Below, piece after piece: positions 31,546 to 39,489 of a DNA stretch of 64,000 nucleotides (position 1 is the first letter of the stretch; every line of letters begins with the position of its first letter). The position numbers and the translations under genes are program-made. The notes beneath the pieces were generated by a model, which had not been told where the DNA came from, searched no databases, and saw nothing but the letters and a program-made list of their open reading frames with translations. Where the stretch lies: assembly GCF_000960475.2 (NCBI RefSeq), contig NZ_JZDQ02000025.1, positions 32,901 to 96,900 of the forward strand, written 5' to 3'. This DNA comes from Nocardioides luteus (GTDB taxonomy: Bacteria > Actinomycetota > Actinomycetes > Propionibacteriales > Nocardioidaceae).

Positions 31546-31546
31546 C

Positions 31547-31888
31547 GTGGTCGACCTCTTCGCGGGCATCCCGGTGACGAGCATCGCCGCCGCCGTGCCG
31601 TGGTACGAGAAGCTGCTCGGTGAGGCCGCGTTCCACCCGAACGAGGTCGAGGTCGTCTTCGAGGCGGCCGAGCACCGCTACGTCTACATCGAGCAGAAGC
31701 CGGAGATCGCCGGCCACGGGTTCCTCACCCTCTTCGTCGACGACCTCGACACCCGCCTCGCCACGATCGCCGACCGGGGGCTGCGACCGGCCTCGGAGGA
31801 GACGTACGAGAACGGGGTGCGCAAGGCCGTCTTCCGCGACCTCGACGGCAACGAGATCGGCCTCGGCGGCGGCCCCGCCGACGCGTGA
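31547..31888 (+). CDS. Glyoxalase/VOC-family protein
   Basis: A 113-residue vicinal-oxygen-chelate protein. The GTG at 31547 starts one base after the preceding stop. A single VOC module is seen: VTSIAAAVPWYEKLLGEAAFHP at about 10-31, HGFLTLFVDDLDTRLATIADRG at about 58-79, and VRKAVFRDLDGNEIGLGGGP at the end. The Glu in GNEIGL is the usual last metal ligand, but the first ligand (often His near the start) is not evident, so metal binding is uncertain. Function may be resistance or lactoylglutathione-like chemistry; it cannot be assigned. Confidence 0.78.
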   Translation: MVDLFAGIPVTSIAAAVPWYEKLLGEAAFHPNEVEVVFEAAEHRYVYIEQKPEIAGHGFLTLFVDDLDTRLATIADRGLRPASEETYENGVRKAVFRDLDGNEIGLGGGPADA

Positions 31889-31898
31889 AGATGCGGCG

Positions 31899-31936
31899 GA
31901 GCGGGGCTGGAGCGGCACGCCGCTCCAGCCCCGCTC
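31899..31936. terminator. 18-bp perfect inverted repeat, two-way terminator
   Basis: GAGCGGGGCTGGAGCGGC at 31899-31916 and its exact complement at 31919-31936, separated by only AC. It lies between the convergent VOC and methyltransferase genes. Two-way terminator most likely. No U-tract is present. Confidence 0.8.
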
Positions 31937-31942
31937 ACCTCC

Positions 31943-33247
31943 TCAGAAGGTGTGCCGCAGCGGGTAGCCGGAGACCCCGTCGACGGTCTTGGTGGCGAGC
32001 ACGTGGTGGAGCTGGATGTTGTTGCGCTCGAAGCCGATCCGGGAGCCGGCCATGTAGACCCCCCAGACCTTCGCGGTGCCGAGGCCGACCTCGTCGACGC
32101 AGGCGTCCCAGTTGTCGCGGAGGTTGTCGTTCCACGCGGTGAGGGTCTTGGCGTAGTGGACCCGGATGTTCTCGTGGTGCTGCACCTCGAGGCCGGTGTT
32201 CTCGACCGCGGAGACGATCGTGCCCGAGCCGATCAGCTCGCCGTCGGGGAAGACGTAGCGGTCGATGAACGCCCCCGCGTTCGCCTTCGAGACGTTGTCG
32301 GGACGGGTGATGCAGTGGTTGAGCAGCCGACCCCCGTCGCGCAGCTTGTCCTTGATGAACCCGAAGTAGGACGGGTAGTTCGCCACCCCGATGTGCTCGG
32401 TGAGCCCGATGGAGCTGACCGCGTCGAAGTCCCCCTCGACCACGTCGCGGTAGTCGGAGAAGCGCACCTCGGCGACGTCGTCGAGACGATCGGTCTTGAT
32501 CGCCGCCTGGGCCCAGTTGGCCTGCTCGCGCGACAGGGTGACGCCGAGCGCCTTGACCCCGTAGTGCTTGGCGGCGTGGCGCACCATCCCGCCCCAGCCG
32601 CAGCCGATGTCGAGCAGCCGCATCCCGGGCTCGAGCCCGAGCTTGCGGCAGATCAGGTCGTACTTGGCCGCCTGCGCCTCCTCGAGGGTGGCCTCCTCGG
32701 TCGGGTAGAGGGCACAGGTGTAGGTCATCGACGGACCCAGGACGTACTCGTAGAAGGTGTTGGAGACGTCGTAGTGGTGGTGGATCGCGTCGGCGTCGCG
32801 CTCCGGCGAGTGGCGCGTCCACGGCAGCGCGCCGATCGCGAGGCCGGAGAGGTGGCGTACGTTCTCGGCCCGCTGACGCCACGCCGGCAGGTGCTCCTGC
32901 GGCGGCGGCTTGGGCGGGACGAAGTTCTTCACCCCGAGAGCGCGCACCATGTCGATCGTCTCGCGCGGGCTGGGCCGCTTGAAGTCGGTCTTGTCCAGGA
33001 TCAGGTTCAGGAGCGGGTAGGGGTCGCCCGGGTGGATGCCGTGGAGGGCCATGTCGCCGCTGACGTAGGCGCGGGCCAGGCCGAGGTCGCCCGGCGCGGT
33101 CAGCAGGAACGCGAGGCCGCGCGGGTTGAGGATCTCCATCCCGTAGTCGGAGTCCTGGTCACCGGCCACGCTGCCGTCGTACGCGGTGAGCTTGATCGGC
33201 AGCCCACCGTCGAAGAGTTCGTTGATGGTCGCTGCAATATGAGTCAC
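31943..33247 (-). CDS. Cyclopropane-fatty-acid-synthase-family methyltransferase (TmsB-like)
   Basis: A 434-residue SAM-dependent methyltransferase of the cyclopropane/mycolic type. An N-terminal region (1-140) precedes the CFA core: HHYDVSNTFYEYVLGPSMTY (about 163-182), SAM site LLDIGCGWGG, and SSIGLTEHIGVANYPSYF with the conserved Glu and Tyr. The gene starts with GTG at 33247, overlapping the flavoprotein stop. This pairing with an FAD oxidoreductase is typical of the genes (tmsA and tmsB, also called bfaA and bfaB) that make 10-methyl branched acids: TmsB adds a methylene to oleate in lipid, and TmsA reduces it (inference). Symbols are not given because only context and motifs support it. 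Confidence 0.85.
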   Translation of the reverse strand: MTHIAATINELFDGGLPIKLTAYDGSVAGDQDSDYGMEILNPRGLAFLLTAPGDLGLARAYVSGDMALHGIHPGDPYPLLNLILDKTDFKRPSPRETIDMVRALGVKNFVPPKPPPQEHLPAWRQRAENVRHLSGLAIGALPWTRHSPERDADAIHHHYDVSNTFYEYVLGPSMTYTCALYPTEEATLEEAQAAKYDLICRKLGLEPGMRLLDIGCGWGGMVRHAAKHYGVKALGVTLSREQANWAQAAIKTDRLDDVAEVRFSDYRDVVEGDFDAVSSIGLTEHIGVANYPSYFGFIKDKLRDGGRLLNHCITRPDNVSKANAGAFIDRYVFPDGELIGSGTIVSAVENTGLEVQHHENIRVHYAKTLTAWNDNLRDNWDACVDEVGLGTAKVWGVYMAGSRIGFERNNIQLHHVLATKTVDGVSGYPLRHTF

Positions 33248-34644
33248 AGTCTCTTCACCGCCTTGCTGTACAGATCGGTCAACCGGTTGCCGGGGTCATA
33301 CCTCGCCTTCACGGCAGCGAGGTTGTCCCCGTCGTAGAGAGCGTCGAAGACATCCTTGTCATAGAACGCCTCGGAGTAGAGCGATTTATGCCCGCCGAGC
33401 TCGTGGACCCGGGTCTCGATCGCGCGGTTCTTGGGAGCGTTGACCGCGCTCGGGCCGACATGGACCGTGCCCCAGAAGCCGACGTTGACGTACGTCCGGC
33501 CAGCCTCGAGCGGGTAGGTCGGCCACTTCCCCCCCGTGCTGGTCCCGTGGGAGACCAGCGGGCACAGCCACACCGGCCGCATCCCGATCTCGGCGTCGAA
33601 CCACTCCAGGAAGGCCGGCAGGTTCTCCACCGGGACCTCGATGTCCTGGATCACCCGCTCCCGGAGCAGCCGCCCCGCACGCGCGTCGAGCTTGTCGGCG
33701 ATGCCGAACCTCCGGTCCAGGCCGACGAGCTTCATGTAGACGTCGGAGCGGCGCAGCCGGCGAGGCCAGACGCGGCGCAGGTACTTGTTCTGCGCACCGA
33801 AGGCACCCGAGCACCAGAACCAGTCGGTGTCCCAGCGCCACAGGTAGTCGTACATCGTCAGCAGATCGACTCCGCCGTTTTCCTGGGCGAGCTGCTGGAT
33901 CGAGCGGTAGTAGATCTGCTGGCCGGTGTAGTCGGACGGGGTCTGCGTCGCGCTCTCGGTCCAGGTCGCGAGGGTCAGGTAGTACTCCCCCGGCTCGAAG
34001 GCGACGCCGTCGAGCCCGTCGACCCGCTCCCCCTCGTACGTCCTGGTCTCGGTGATCTGGGCGATCGTCTTGGCGAGCAGGCCGAGGTCGTCGAAGCGTA
34101 CGTGCCGCAGCGCGACGTGTCCCGGCACCTTCTCCAGCTTGATCTTGAGCCGGGTGGCGTAGCCGAGGGACCCGTAGGAGTTGGGGAAGGTGTCGAAGAG
34201 ATCGTCGCCGGGCCTCGTCGTGACGATCTCGCCGGCCCCGGTGAGGATGTCCATCTCGAGCACCGACTCGTGCGGCATCCCGTTGCGGAACGAGGTGGCC
34301 TCGATGCCCATCCCGGTCACGGCGCCACCGAGCGTGATCGTGCGCAGCTGCGGGACGACGTACGGGATCATCCCGTAGGTCAGGGTGACGTCGACGAGGT
34401 CCTCGTAGGTGCACATCCCCTGGACGTCGGCGGTGCCCGCGGCGGCATCGACCTCGATCACGCCGCCGAGACCGGAGACGTCGAGGCCCGGCGCGCCGGA
34501 CGCGGCCCGGGCCCGGAAGAGGTTGGTGGTGCGCTTCGCCAGCCTGACAGGAGCCCCCTCCGGAATTGCTGCGTAGGAGGTCGTCAGCCGCTCGACGGCT
34601 TCGTTGTGTCGTTCCCAGCCAGTCTCACCCGTCACTCGACGCAC
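33244..34644 (-). CDS. FAD-linked oxidoreductase (TmsA-like)
   Basis: A 466-residue flavoprotein of the vanillyl-alcohol-oxidase/FAD_binding_4 class. The FAD domain includes GLGGVIEVDAAAGTADVQGM (about 58-77) and YVVPQLRTITLGGAVTGMG (about 94-112), followed by GSLGYATRLKIKLEKVPGH. A CSGAFGAQNKY motif and basic PRRLRRSDVYMKLVGLDRR occur later. No C-terminal berberine-type bridge cysteine is obvious. Its stop overlaps the methyltransferase start, and together the pair probably converts monounsaturated acyl chains into 10-methyl chains such as tuberculostearate. The GTG at 34644 is used; GTG 34635 is an alternative start. Confidence 0.85.
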   Translation of the reverse strand: MRRVTGETGWERHNEAVERLTTSYAAIPEGAPVRLAKRTTNLFRARAASGAPGLDVSGLGGVIEVDAAAGTADVQGMCTYEDLVDVTLTYGMIPYVVPQLRTITLGGAVTGMGIEATSFRNGMPHESVLEMDILTGAGEIVTTRPGDDLFDTFPNSYGSLGYATRLKIKLEKVPGHVALRHVRFDDLGLLAKTIAQITETRTYEGERVDGLDGVAFEPGEYYLTLATWTESATQTPSDYTGQQIYYRSIQQLAQENGGVDLLTMYDYLWRWDTDWFWCSGAFGAQNKYLRRVWPRRLRRSDVYMKLVGLDRRFGIADKLDARAGRLLRERVIQDIEVPVENLPAFLEWFDAEIGMRPVWLCPLVSHGTSTGGKWPTYPLEAGRTYVNVGFWGTVHVGPSAVNAPKNRAIETRVHELGGHKSLYSEAFYDKDVFDALYDGDNLAAVKARYDPGNRLTDLYSKAVKRL

Positions 34645-34757
34645 TTTACTCCCGCGTTCGGATCTCGGGTTTCGATTTCTCGGTTAGTTCGCTTACAGTC
34701 GCCAAGCGTCGACTGCTCCCGTCGGCTCCCCCATCTCGTGCACCCTGGAGGGTCATC

Positions 34758-35051
34758 ATGTCCAGTGCTGCCCATCGTGACGCTGTGTCGACGCTCGCCG
34801 AGAAGGCAACCCCCTACTTCACCGAGAACCAGGTCAAGTGGCGCAACAAGTCCGTGTCCCAGGCCCGGCTCGCCCTGGCGATCGACCAGATCGTCGTGCA
34901 CATGCGCGAGAAGGGCGTGGACATGGCCACCATGAACGGCCTGACCGCCTACCGTGACGAGGACGGCATCCACGTCACGATCGAGCTCGGCACCCTGCCC
35001 CTCCTCGCCGAGTCCGGCGGCGGGACGGGCGGGCACCGAGCCGCTCGCTAG
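34758..35051 (+). CDS. Small conserved-looking protein of unknown function
   Basis: A 97-residue soluble protein, not recognised. The ATG at 34758 has GGAGGG at 34747-34752, a good ribosome binding site. It reads as a helix (VSTLAEKATPYFTENQVKWRNKSVSQARLALAIDQIVVHMREKG) followed by two strands (GLTAYRDEDGIHVTIELGTLPLLA), a small alpha/beta unit. There is no signal or membrane segment. The start is divergent from the TmsA-like gene with a 113-bp gap, and the stop lies 2 bp from the convergent esterase stop. Confidence 0.55.
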   Translation: MSSAAHRDAVSTLAEKATPYFTENQVKWRNKSVSQARLALAIDQIVVHMREKGVDMATMNGLTAYRDEDGIHVTIELGTLPLLAESGGGTGGHRAAR

Positions 35052-35053
35052 AC

Positions 35054-35917
35054 CTACCCGCCGATCGCCGAGGCGACGACGGCTCCGGCGGCATCCATGC
35101 CGCTCTGGTTCGGGTGGTACGGCGCCGCGACGCTGGTCGGGACGAGGCCCTCGACCCACTTGCTCGCGTAGGGCGCGCAGACGCCGTGACCGGTGCTCGG
35201 CGTGGCGATGTCGATGTAGGTCGCGCCGCTCTCCGCCGCGGCCTGCCGGATCATCGCGTTGGTCCGGTCGAAGATGGACTGCAGCCACTCGGCGTCGACG
35301 GCCCAGATCGGGTCGGTCGGATAGCAGCCGGTCTCGTCCCAGTAGCGCAGGTAGCCGACGAGGTGGACCGAGGCCCCGGGCGCCTTGGCGTGGATCCGGT
35401 TGACCGCGTCGACGATCTTCGGCCGGACCGCGGCCAGCTGGGAGTCGGTGGTGTCCCCGCCCGCCGTCATCCACGACTTGCAGGAGACTCCGTACGGCTC
35501 GGGCAGCGGCTGCGTGCAGCCGACCACGGTGCCGCCCATGTTGATGTCGTTGGCGCCGATGGCGACCGTGACGATGTCGGTGTCGGCGGTGACCGCGTCG
35601 AGCTGCGGGGCGATGTAGCCGAACCGCTTCCCGGTCAGGTCGGCGGTGGTGGCCCCCGAGCAGGTGACGTCGGTCAGCTGTGCGCCGAGCGCCCGGGCGG
35701 CGACGGCCGGCCAGTTCGAGCTGGAGCGCAGGCAGTCCAGGCTGTTCTGTGTCCCCACCAGCGGTCCCGCGGCCGAGGAGTCACCGAGGGCGACCATCGT
35801 CAGCGAGCCGGCGGCCGAGGCCGGCGCCGCGCCTCCCGGCCCAGGACCGATGCCCACCATCACCATCGCCGCGCCGGCTCCCAGCAGGGCCGCACCACGC
35901 CGTACGTACCGTCTCAT
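35054..35917 (-). CDS. Secreted SGNH-family esterase/lipase
   Basis: A 287-residue GDSL/SGNH hydrolase. A signal peptide (about 1-37, MRRYVRRGAALLGAGAAMVM) suggests export. Block I is MVALGDSSAAG with Ser47. A disulfide-type cysteine pattern follows (LDCLRSS, VTCSGATT, VGCTQP, VSCKSW, TGCYPTD, GVCAPY), and block III is IGANDINMG. The C-terminal Asp/His pair lies in APYHPNQSG. These features match the Streptomyces-type extracellular esterases and lipases with three disulfides. The ATG at 35917 is preferred. It is divergent from the PucR-type gene over 163 bp. Confidence 0.9.
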   Translation of the reverse strand: MRRYVRRGAALLGAGAAMVMVGIGPGPGGAAPASAAGSLTMVALGDSSAAGPLVGTQNSLDCLRSSSNWPAVAARALGAQLTDVTCSGATTADLTGKRFGYIAPQLDAVTADTDIVTVAIGANDINMGGTVVGCTQPLPEPYGVSCKSWMTAGGDTTDSQLAAVRPKIVDAVNRIHAKAPGASVHLVGYLRYWDETGCYPTDPIWAVDAEWLQSIFDRTNAMIRQAAAESGATYIDIATPSTGHGVCAPYASKWVEGLVPTSVAAPYHPNQSGMDAAGAVVASAIGG

Positions 35918-36024
35918 CGCTACCTCCCAGATCGTCGTCACGGCCGATGGGCCGTCCCCACGATGCTCGGGCACCCGGCCCGCGCTGGGCGCTGGGAGCG
36001 GAGCCAGACTTTCGCGACGATGAC

Positions 36025-36038
36025 TGTGACAGATCACA
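36025..36038. promoter_or_regulatory. Small palindrome TGTGA-N4-TCACA between esterase and pucR-type gene
   Basis: TGTGACAGATCACA is a perfect inverted repeat 43 bp before the pucR-type start. It resembles a CRP/GlxR half-site pair, but the spacer is 4 bases and not the usual 6. It may instead be an operator for the local regulator. Function is uncertain. Confidence 0.3.
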
Positions 36039-36080
36039 ACGCATGGGGAGGCGGCGGTCGGCGTCTGCCACGATGGGCTT

Positions 36081-37322
36081 GTGACAGGTCCCAGCAGCTG
36101 GCTCATCGGCGGCCACGAGATCACCCAGATCCTCTCGACCCGGATCCCCGACCTCACCGACGAGGTCCTCGGTGTCCTCACCGCGGAGCTGCCCGTCTAC
36201 GCCCGCCTCCCGGCCGACCTGCTCAACGGGGACGTACGCAGGGTGGTCGCGCGTGCCATCCGGCTCTTCGTGACGGCCCTCGACACCGAGGGGCGGCCTG
36301 ACGACGCGGCCCTGGCGGACCTGGCCGAGTCGGCCGCGCGTCGTGCCGAGGAAGGGGTCCCGTTCGAGATGGTGGTCGCGGCCTACCACCGAGGAGCTCG
36401 GGTGTGCGCGGACACGGCCCTGGCCGGCGCTGGGCCCGAGGACGTCGAAGCGGTCCGGGCCGTCCTCCGCACGACGATGAGCTTCCTCGAGCACGTCGCG
36501 GTCGCGGTGGCGAGCGGCTATGCCCAGCACAGCAGGACCGCGCTGGCCGAGCAGGCGGCCTCGCGGACGCTCCTGGTCAACACCCTGGTCGAGGGTGGCG
36601 ACATCCACGAGGCGGCCGGCCGTGCCGGGGTGCCGCTGCCGGCGTCCTATCTGGTCGCCACGTTGGCGGCCGGCGCCCACCCCGACGAGTCCGACCCGGA
36701 CACCGACCCGCTCGTGGCAGCGCGCTGGAAGCTGCGCCGCATCCACGAGGAGCTGAGCAGGCACTACAGCGAGGCGGTGCTCTGGATCCCGGCGACCGAC
36801 GGCGGTCAGGCGCTGATCCCGCTCCCGACGGCGGCCGAGGAGAGCTCGTCGGCAGGCATCGCGCGACTGGAACGGATCCTGGCCGACGTACGCCGGGCCG
36901 CCGGGGCGGAGCTCCACGTCGGTGTCACCGTCGCGACACCGTCCGGGGTGCCCGAGGCGGCACGTCTCTCGCGCGAGGTGCTCGAGGTGGCCCTGCTGAT
37001 GGGCAGGCCGCCCGGTCTCTACCGCCTGGCCGACGTGGTGCTCGAGCACCAGCTCTCACGAGCCGGCGCCGGCCGGGACCTGCTCGCGACGATGCTCGAT
37101 CCCCTCGACGGCCACGAGGGCCTCGGCGAGACCTTGCAGGTCTTCCTCGCGAGCGGCCTCAACCGCCGCCGGACCGCCTCGACGCTGCACGTCCATCCCA
37201 ACACCGTCGACAACCGGATCCGGCGGGTGAGCGAGCTGACCGGGCTCGACGCGACCCGCGCCGCGGACCTGCCGCTGCTGCACGCGGCGCTCACCGCGCG
37301 CCGCACCGCCTCGAACCTATGA
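36081..37322 (+). CDS. PucR-family transcriptional regulator
   Basis: A 413-residue regulator with a C-terminal PucR helix-turn-helix: LGETLQVFLASGLNRRRTASTL then HPNTVDNRIRRVSELTG (about 350-395). The central GGDEF-like or GAF-like region (about 180-310) has no catalytic motif. The N-terminal part (about 1-150) is helical. PucR-type proteins often control purine, polyhydroxyalkanoate or carbon-source genes; the target here is unknown but could be the divergent esterase. The gene begins with GTG at 36081 and its end overlaps the convergent cytidine deaminase-like gene by 6 bp. Confidence 0.85.
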   Translation: MTGPSSWLIGGHEITQILSTRIPDLTDEVLGVLTAELPVYARLPADLLNGDVRRVVARAIRLFVTALDTEGRPDDAALADLAESAARRAEEGVPFEMVVAAYHRGARVCADTALAGAGPEDVEAVRAVLRTTMSFLEHVAVAVASGYAQHSRTALAEQAASRTLLVNTLVEGGDIHEAAGRAGVPLPASYLVATLAAGAHPDESDPDTDPLVAARWKLRRIHEELSRHYSEAVLWIPATDGGQALIPLPTAAEESSSAGIARLERILADVRRAAGAELHVGVTVATPSGVPEAARLSREVLEVALLMGRPPGLYRLADVVLEHQLSRAGAGRDLLATMLDPLDGHEGLGETLQVFLASGLNRRRTASTLHVHPNTVDNRIRRVSELTGLDATRAADLPLLHAALTARRTASNL

Positions 37323-37667
37323 ACGCACGGAGCCGACCAGCGTGCCGCGCGGGTCGCCGAGAAGGACCGGGACGTCCTCGCCGGCGAACTCCTTGACGGC
37401 CGCCAGGTCGTCGGCGGAGGGCGCGTCGGAGTCACCGAGCACGACGACCGCCTCGAGGCCCTTGGAGCCCGACGCCACCGCCATCGCCACGCAGACACCG
37501 ATCGCCGAGATCCGGAGCGAGGGCAGGTCGACGGTGGCGGCTGCGTAGGTGCGACCGTCGAGGTCGCGTACGGCTGCTCCTTCGGCCGCACCCGTGCGGG
37601 CACGGGTCGCGCGGGCCAGGGTCACCAGCTTGCGGTCTTCCGCCGACAGCTCATTCTGCTCAGGCAT
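37317..37667 (-). CDS. Cytidine deaminase-like protein lacking zinc ligands
   Basis: A 116-residue protein placed in the conserved actinobacterial position between era and corC, where a cytidine deaminase-like gene is commonly annotated. It has the fold's early strands (AAVRDLDGRTYAAATVDLPS) but the HAE and PCGxCRQ zinc motifs are missing; the equivalent helix reads ISAIGVCVAMAVASG. It should therefore not bind catalytic zinc and is probably a structural or regulatory relative. The start codon (ATG at 37667) overlaps the corC-like stop by 8 bp, so they are coupled. Confidence 0.7.
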   Translation of the reverse strand: MPEQNELSAEDRKLVTLARATRARTGAAEGAAVRDLDGRTYAAATVDLPSLRISAIGVCVAMAVASGSKGLEAVVVLGDSDAPSADDLAAVKEFAGEDVPVLLGDPRGTLVGSVRS

Positions 37668-39006
37668 GGGCCTCTTTCGTCCTGTCCGTCTTCACGCGAT
37701 CGGTCTTCTCGCTCTGCTCGTCCTCGTCGGCCTCGGTCTCGGCCGGCACGACGACGCTGATGCGTACGGTACCGATCTTGTTCCGCCGGCCCGCAGCCTC
37801 CTCGGCCTCGAAGCGGAGCCCGTGGGCCTCGACCTCGGAGCCGGGGATCGGCACGAGGCCGAGATGCTTGGCCATCAGACCGCGTACGGAGTCGACGTCG
37901 TCCTCCTCCACAGGAAAGCCGATGAGCTCCTCGAGGTCGCTGACCAGGAAGCGGGAGGGCACCCGCCAGGAGCCGTCGCCGAGGTGGAGCGGCTCGCGGT
38001 CCTCCACGTCGTACTCGTCGGTGATCTCGCCGACGATCTCCTCGAGGATGTCCTCGATGGTGATCAGGCCGGCGGTGCCGCCGTATTCGTCGACGACGAC
38101 CGCGATGTGCTGCCGGTGCTGCTGCATCTCGGTGAGCAGCTCGTCGACCGGCTTGGAGTCGGGCACCCAGGTCGGCTTGCGCATCAGCGACTCGACCCGC
38201 TGGGTGGTCTCCACCTCCGGCGCCTCGAAGTCACGGGCGACGACGTCCTTGAGGTAGACCATCCCGATGATGTCGTCGAGGCTCTCGTCGATCACCGGCA
38301 TCCGGGAGTAGCCAGAGCGCAGGAACAGGGACAGCGCCTGGCGCAGCGTCTTGCGGCGCTCGAGGAAGACGATGTCGCCGCGAGGCACCATCACCTCGCG
38401 GGCGCGGGTCTCACCGAGCTCGAAGACCGAGTGGATCATCCTCCGCTCCTCGGCCTCGATGAGGTCGGTGGCCTCGGCGATGTCGACCAGCTCGCGCAGC
38501 TCGGTCTCCGTCGAGAACGGGCCCTTGCGGAAGCCCTTGCCGGGGGTGAGCGCGTTGCCGAGCATGATCAGCAGGCTCGGCAGCGGGCCGAGGACCGCGG
38601 TGATCACGCCGATCGGGCCGGCGACCGCCAGGGCGATGCCCTCGTGGTGCTGGCGCCCCAGCGTGCGCGGACCGACGCCGATGACGACGAAGGAGACCAC
38701 GGTCATCGTCGCGGTCGTGGTCAGCACGGTCGGCCACCAGCGCCCCTGATAGGTGTCGTACGCCCAGAGCGCGGCGAGCACGGTGGCACCGATCTCGCAC
38801 AGCAGCCGGAGCAGCAGCACCGTGTTGACGTAGCGGGCGGGGTCGCCGACCACCGCCACCAGGCGCTTGGCGCCGGCGCGGCCTTCGGAGACGAGCTCCG
38901 CGGCCCGAGCACGGGAGAAGGCGCTGAGCGCCGCGTCGGCGGCGGAGAAAATGCCGGCGATCAGGACCAGAACTGCGGCTGCGATCAGCAGCCTCGCATC
39001 GTCCAT
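37660..39006 (-). CDS. CNNM/CorC-type hemolysin-family membrane protein
   Basis: A 448-residue protein with an N-terminal DUF21/CNNM membrane domain (three or four helices, about 5-165), then a tandem CBS pair (about 205-325, including MVPRGDIVFLE and YGGTAGLITIEDILEEIVGEI), then the small CorC_HlyC domain (about 345-425). The family is linked to magnesium or cobalt efflux and to metal tolerance. Its position beside ybeY and phoH is the common actinobacterial order, so co-transcription in that operon is expected. The N-terminal ADAALSAFSRARAAELVSEG loop is typical. Confidence 0.93.
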   Translation of the reverse strand: MDDARLLIAAAVLVLIAGIFSAADAALSAFSRARAAELVSEGRAGAKRLVAVVGDPARYVNTVLLLRLLCEIGATVLAALWAYDTYQGRWWPTVLTTTATMTVVSFVVIGVGPRTLGRQHHEGIALAVAGPIGVITAVLGPLPSLLIMLGNALTPGKGFRKGPFSTETELRELVDIAEATDLIEAEERRMIHSVFELGETRAREVMVPRGDIVFLERRKTLRQALSLFLRSGYSRMPVIDESLDDIIGMVYLKDVVARDFEAPEVETTQRVESLMRKPTWVPDSKPVDELLTEMQQHRQHIAVVVDEYGGTAGLITIEDILEEIVGEITDEYDVEDREPLHLGDGSWRVPSRFLVSDLEELIGFPVEEDDVDSVRGLMAKHLGLVPIPGSEVEAHGLRFEAEEAAGRRNKIGTVRISVVVPAETEADEDEQSEKTDRVKTDRTKEAHA

Positions 39007-39024
39007 GGGTGTTGGTTCGTGCTC

Positions 39025-39489
39025 CTACTCGGGTGGTGTCGCCGTCGAGCCCCAGGCCTTGAGCAGCTTGGCCTGCAGCCCGAACATCTCGGCGTGCTCA
39101 TCGGGGTCCACGTGGTCGTAGCCGAGCAGGTGGAGGATGCCGTGGGTGGTCAGCAGCTCGATCTCCGCCACGGTGCCGTGGCCGGCTGCCTCTCCCTGCT
39201 TGGCCGCGATCGTCGGGGCGATGATGATATCGCCCAGGTCGCCCTCCTCCGGCTCCTCGTCGAGGCGGCCGGGAAGGAGCTCGTCGCCGGGGAAGGAGAG
39301 CACGTCTGTCGGGCCCTCGGTGTCGAAGTAGCGCTCGTTGAGCTCGGTGATCGTCGCCTCGTCGCCGAACTTGATCCGCAGGTCGGCCTGCGGGTGCACC
39401 CGTAGCTGCTCGAGCAGGAAGCGAGCGAGCTTGGCGACGTGCTCGACGTCGATCTCCTGCTCGGACTCGTTGATGATCTCCGTGCTCAT
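39025..39489 (-). CDS. ybeY: Endoribonuclease YbeY
   Basis: YbeY, 154 residues, a zinc-dependent endoribonuclease acting in 16S rRNA 3' processing and ribosome quality control. The metal motif HGILHLLGYDH provides His116, His120 and His126. The conserved TDVLSFPGDE lies at about 61-70. The length is typical for actinobacteria. It starts at ATG 39489, and the phoH stop overlaps it by 4 bp, so the two are coupled. It also leads into the corC-like gene after 18 bp. Confidence 0.95.
   Translation of the reverse strand: MSTEIINESEQEIDVEHVAKLARFLLEQLRVHPQADLRIKFGDEATITELNERYFDTEGPTDVLSFPGDELLPGRLDEEPEEGDLGDIIIAPTIAAKQGEAAGHGTVAEIELLTTHGILHLLGYDHVDPDEHAEMFGLQAKLLKAWGSTATPPE

Noticed and set aside
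36025..36038. A standard CRP/GlxR binding site
   Set aside because: The spacer is 4 bases and not 6, so it is kept only as a weak palindrome.
37317..37667. Active cytidine deaminase
   Set aside because: The zinc and catalytic motifs are missing in the reading frame, so only a fold-level call is made.
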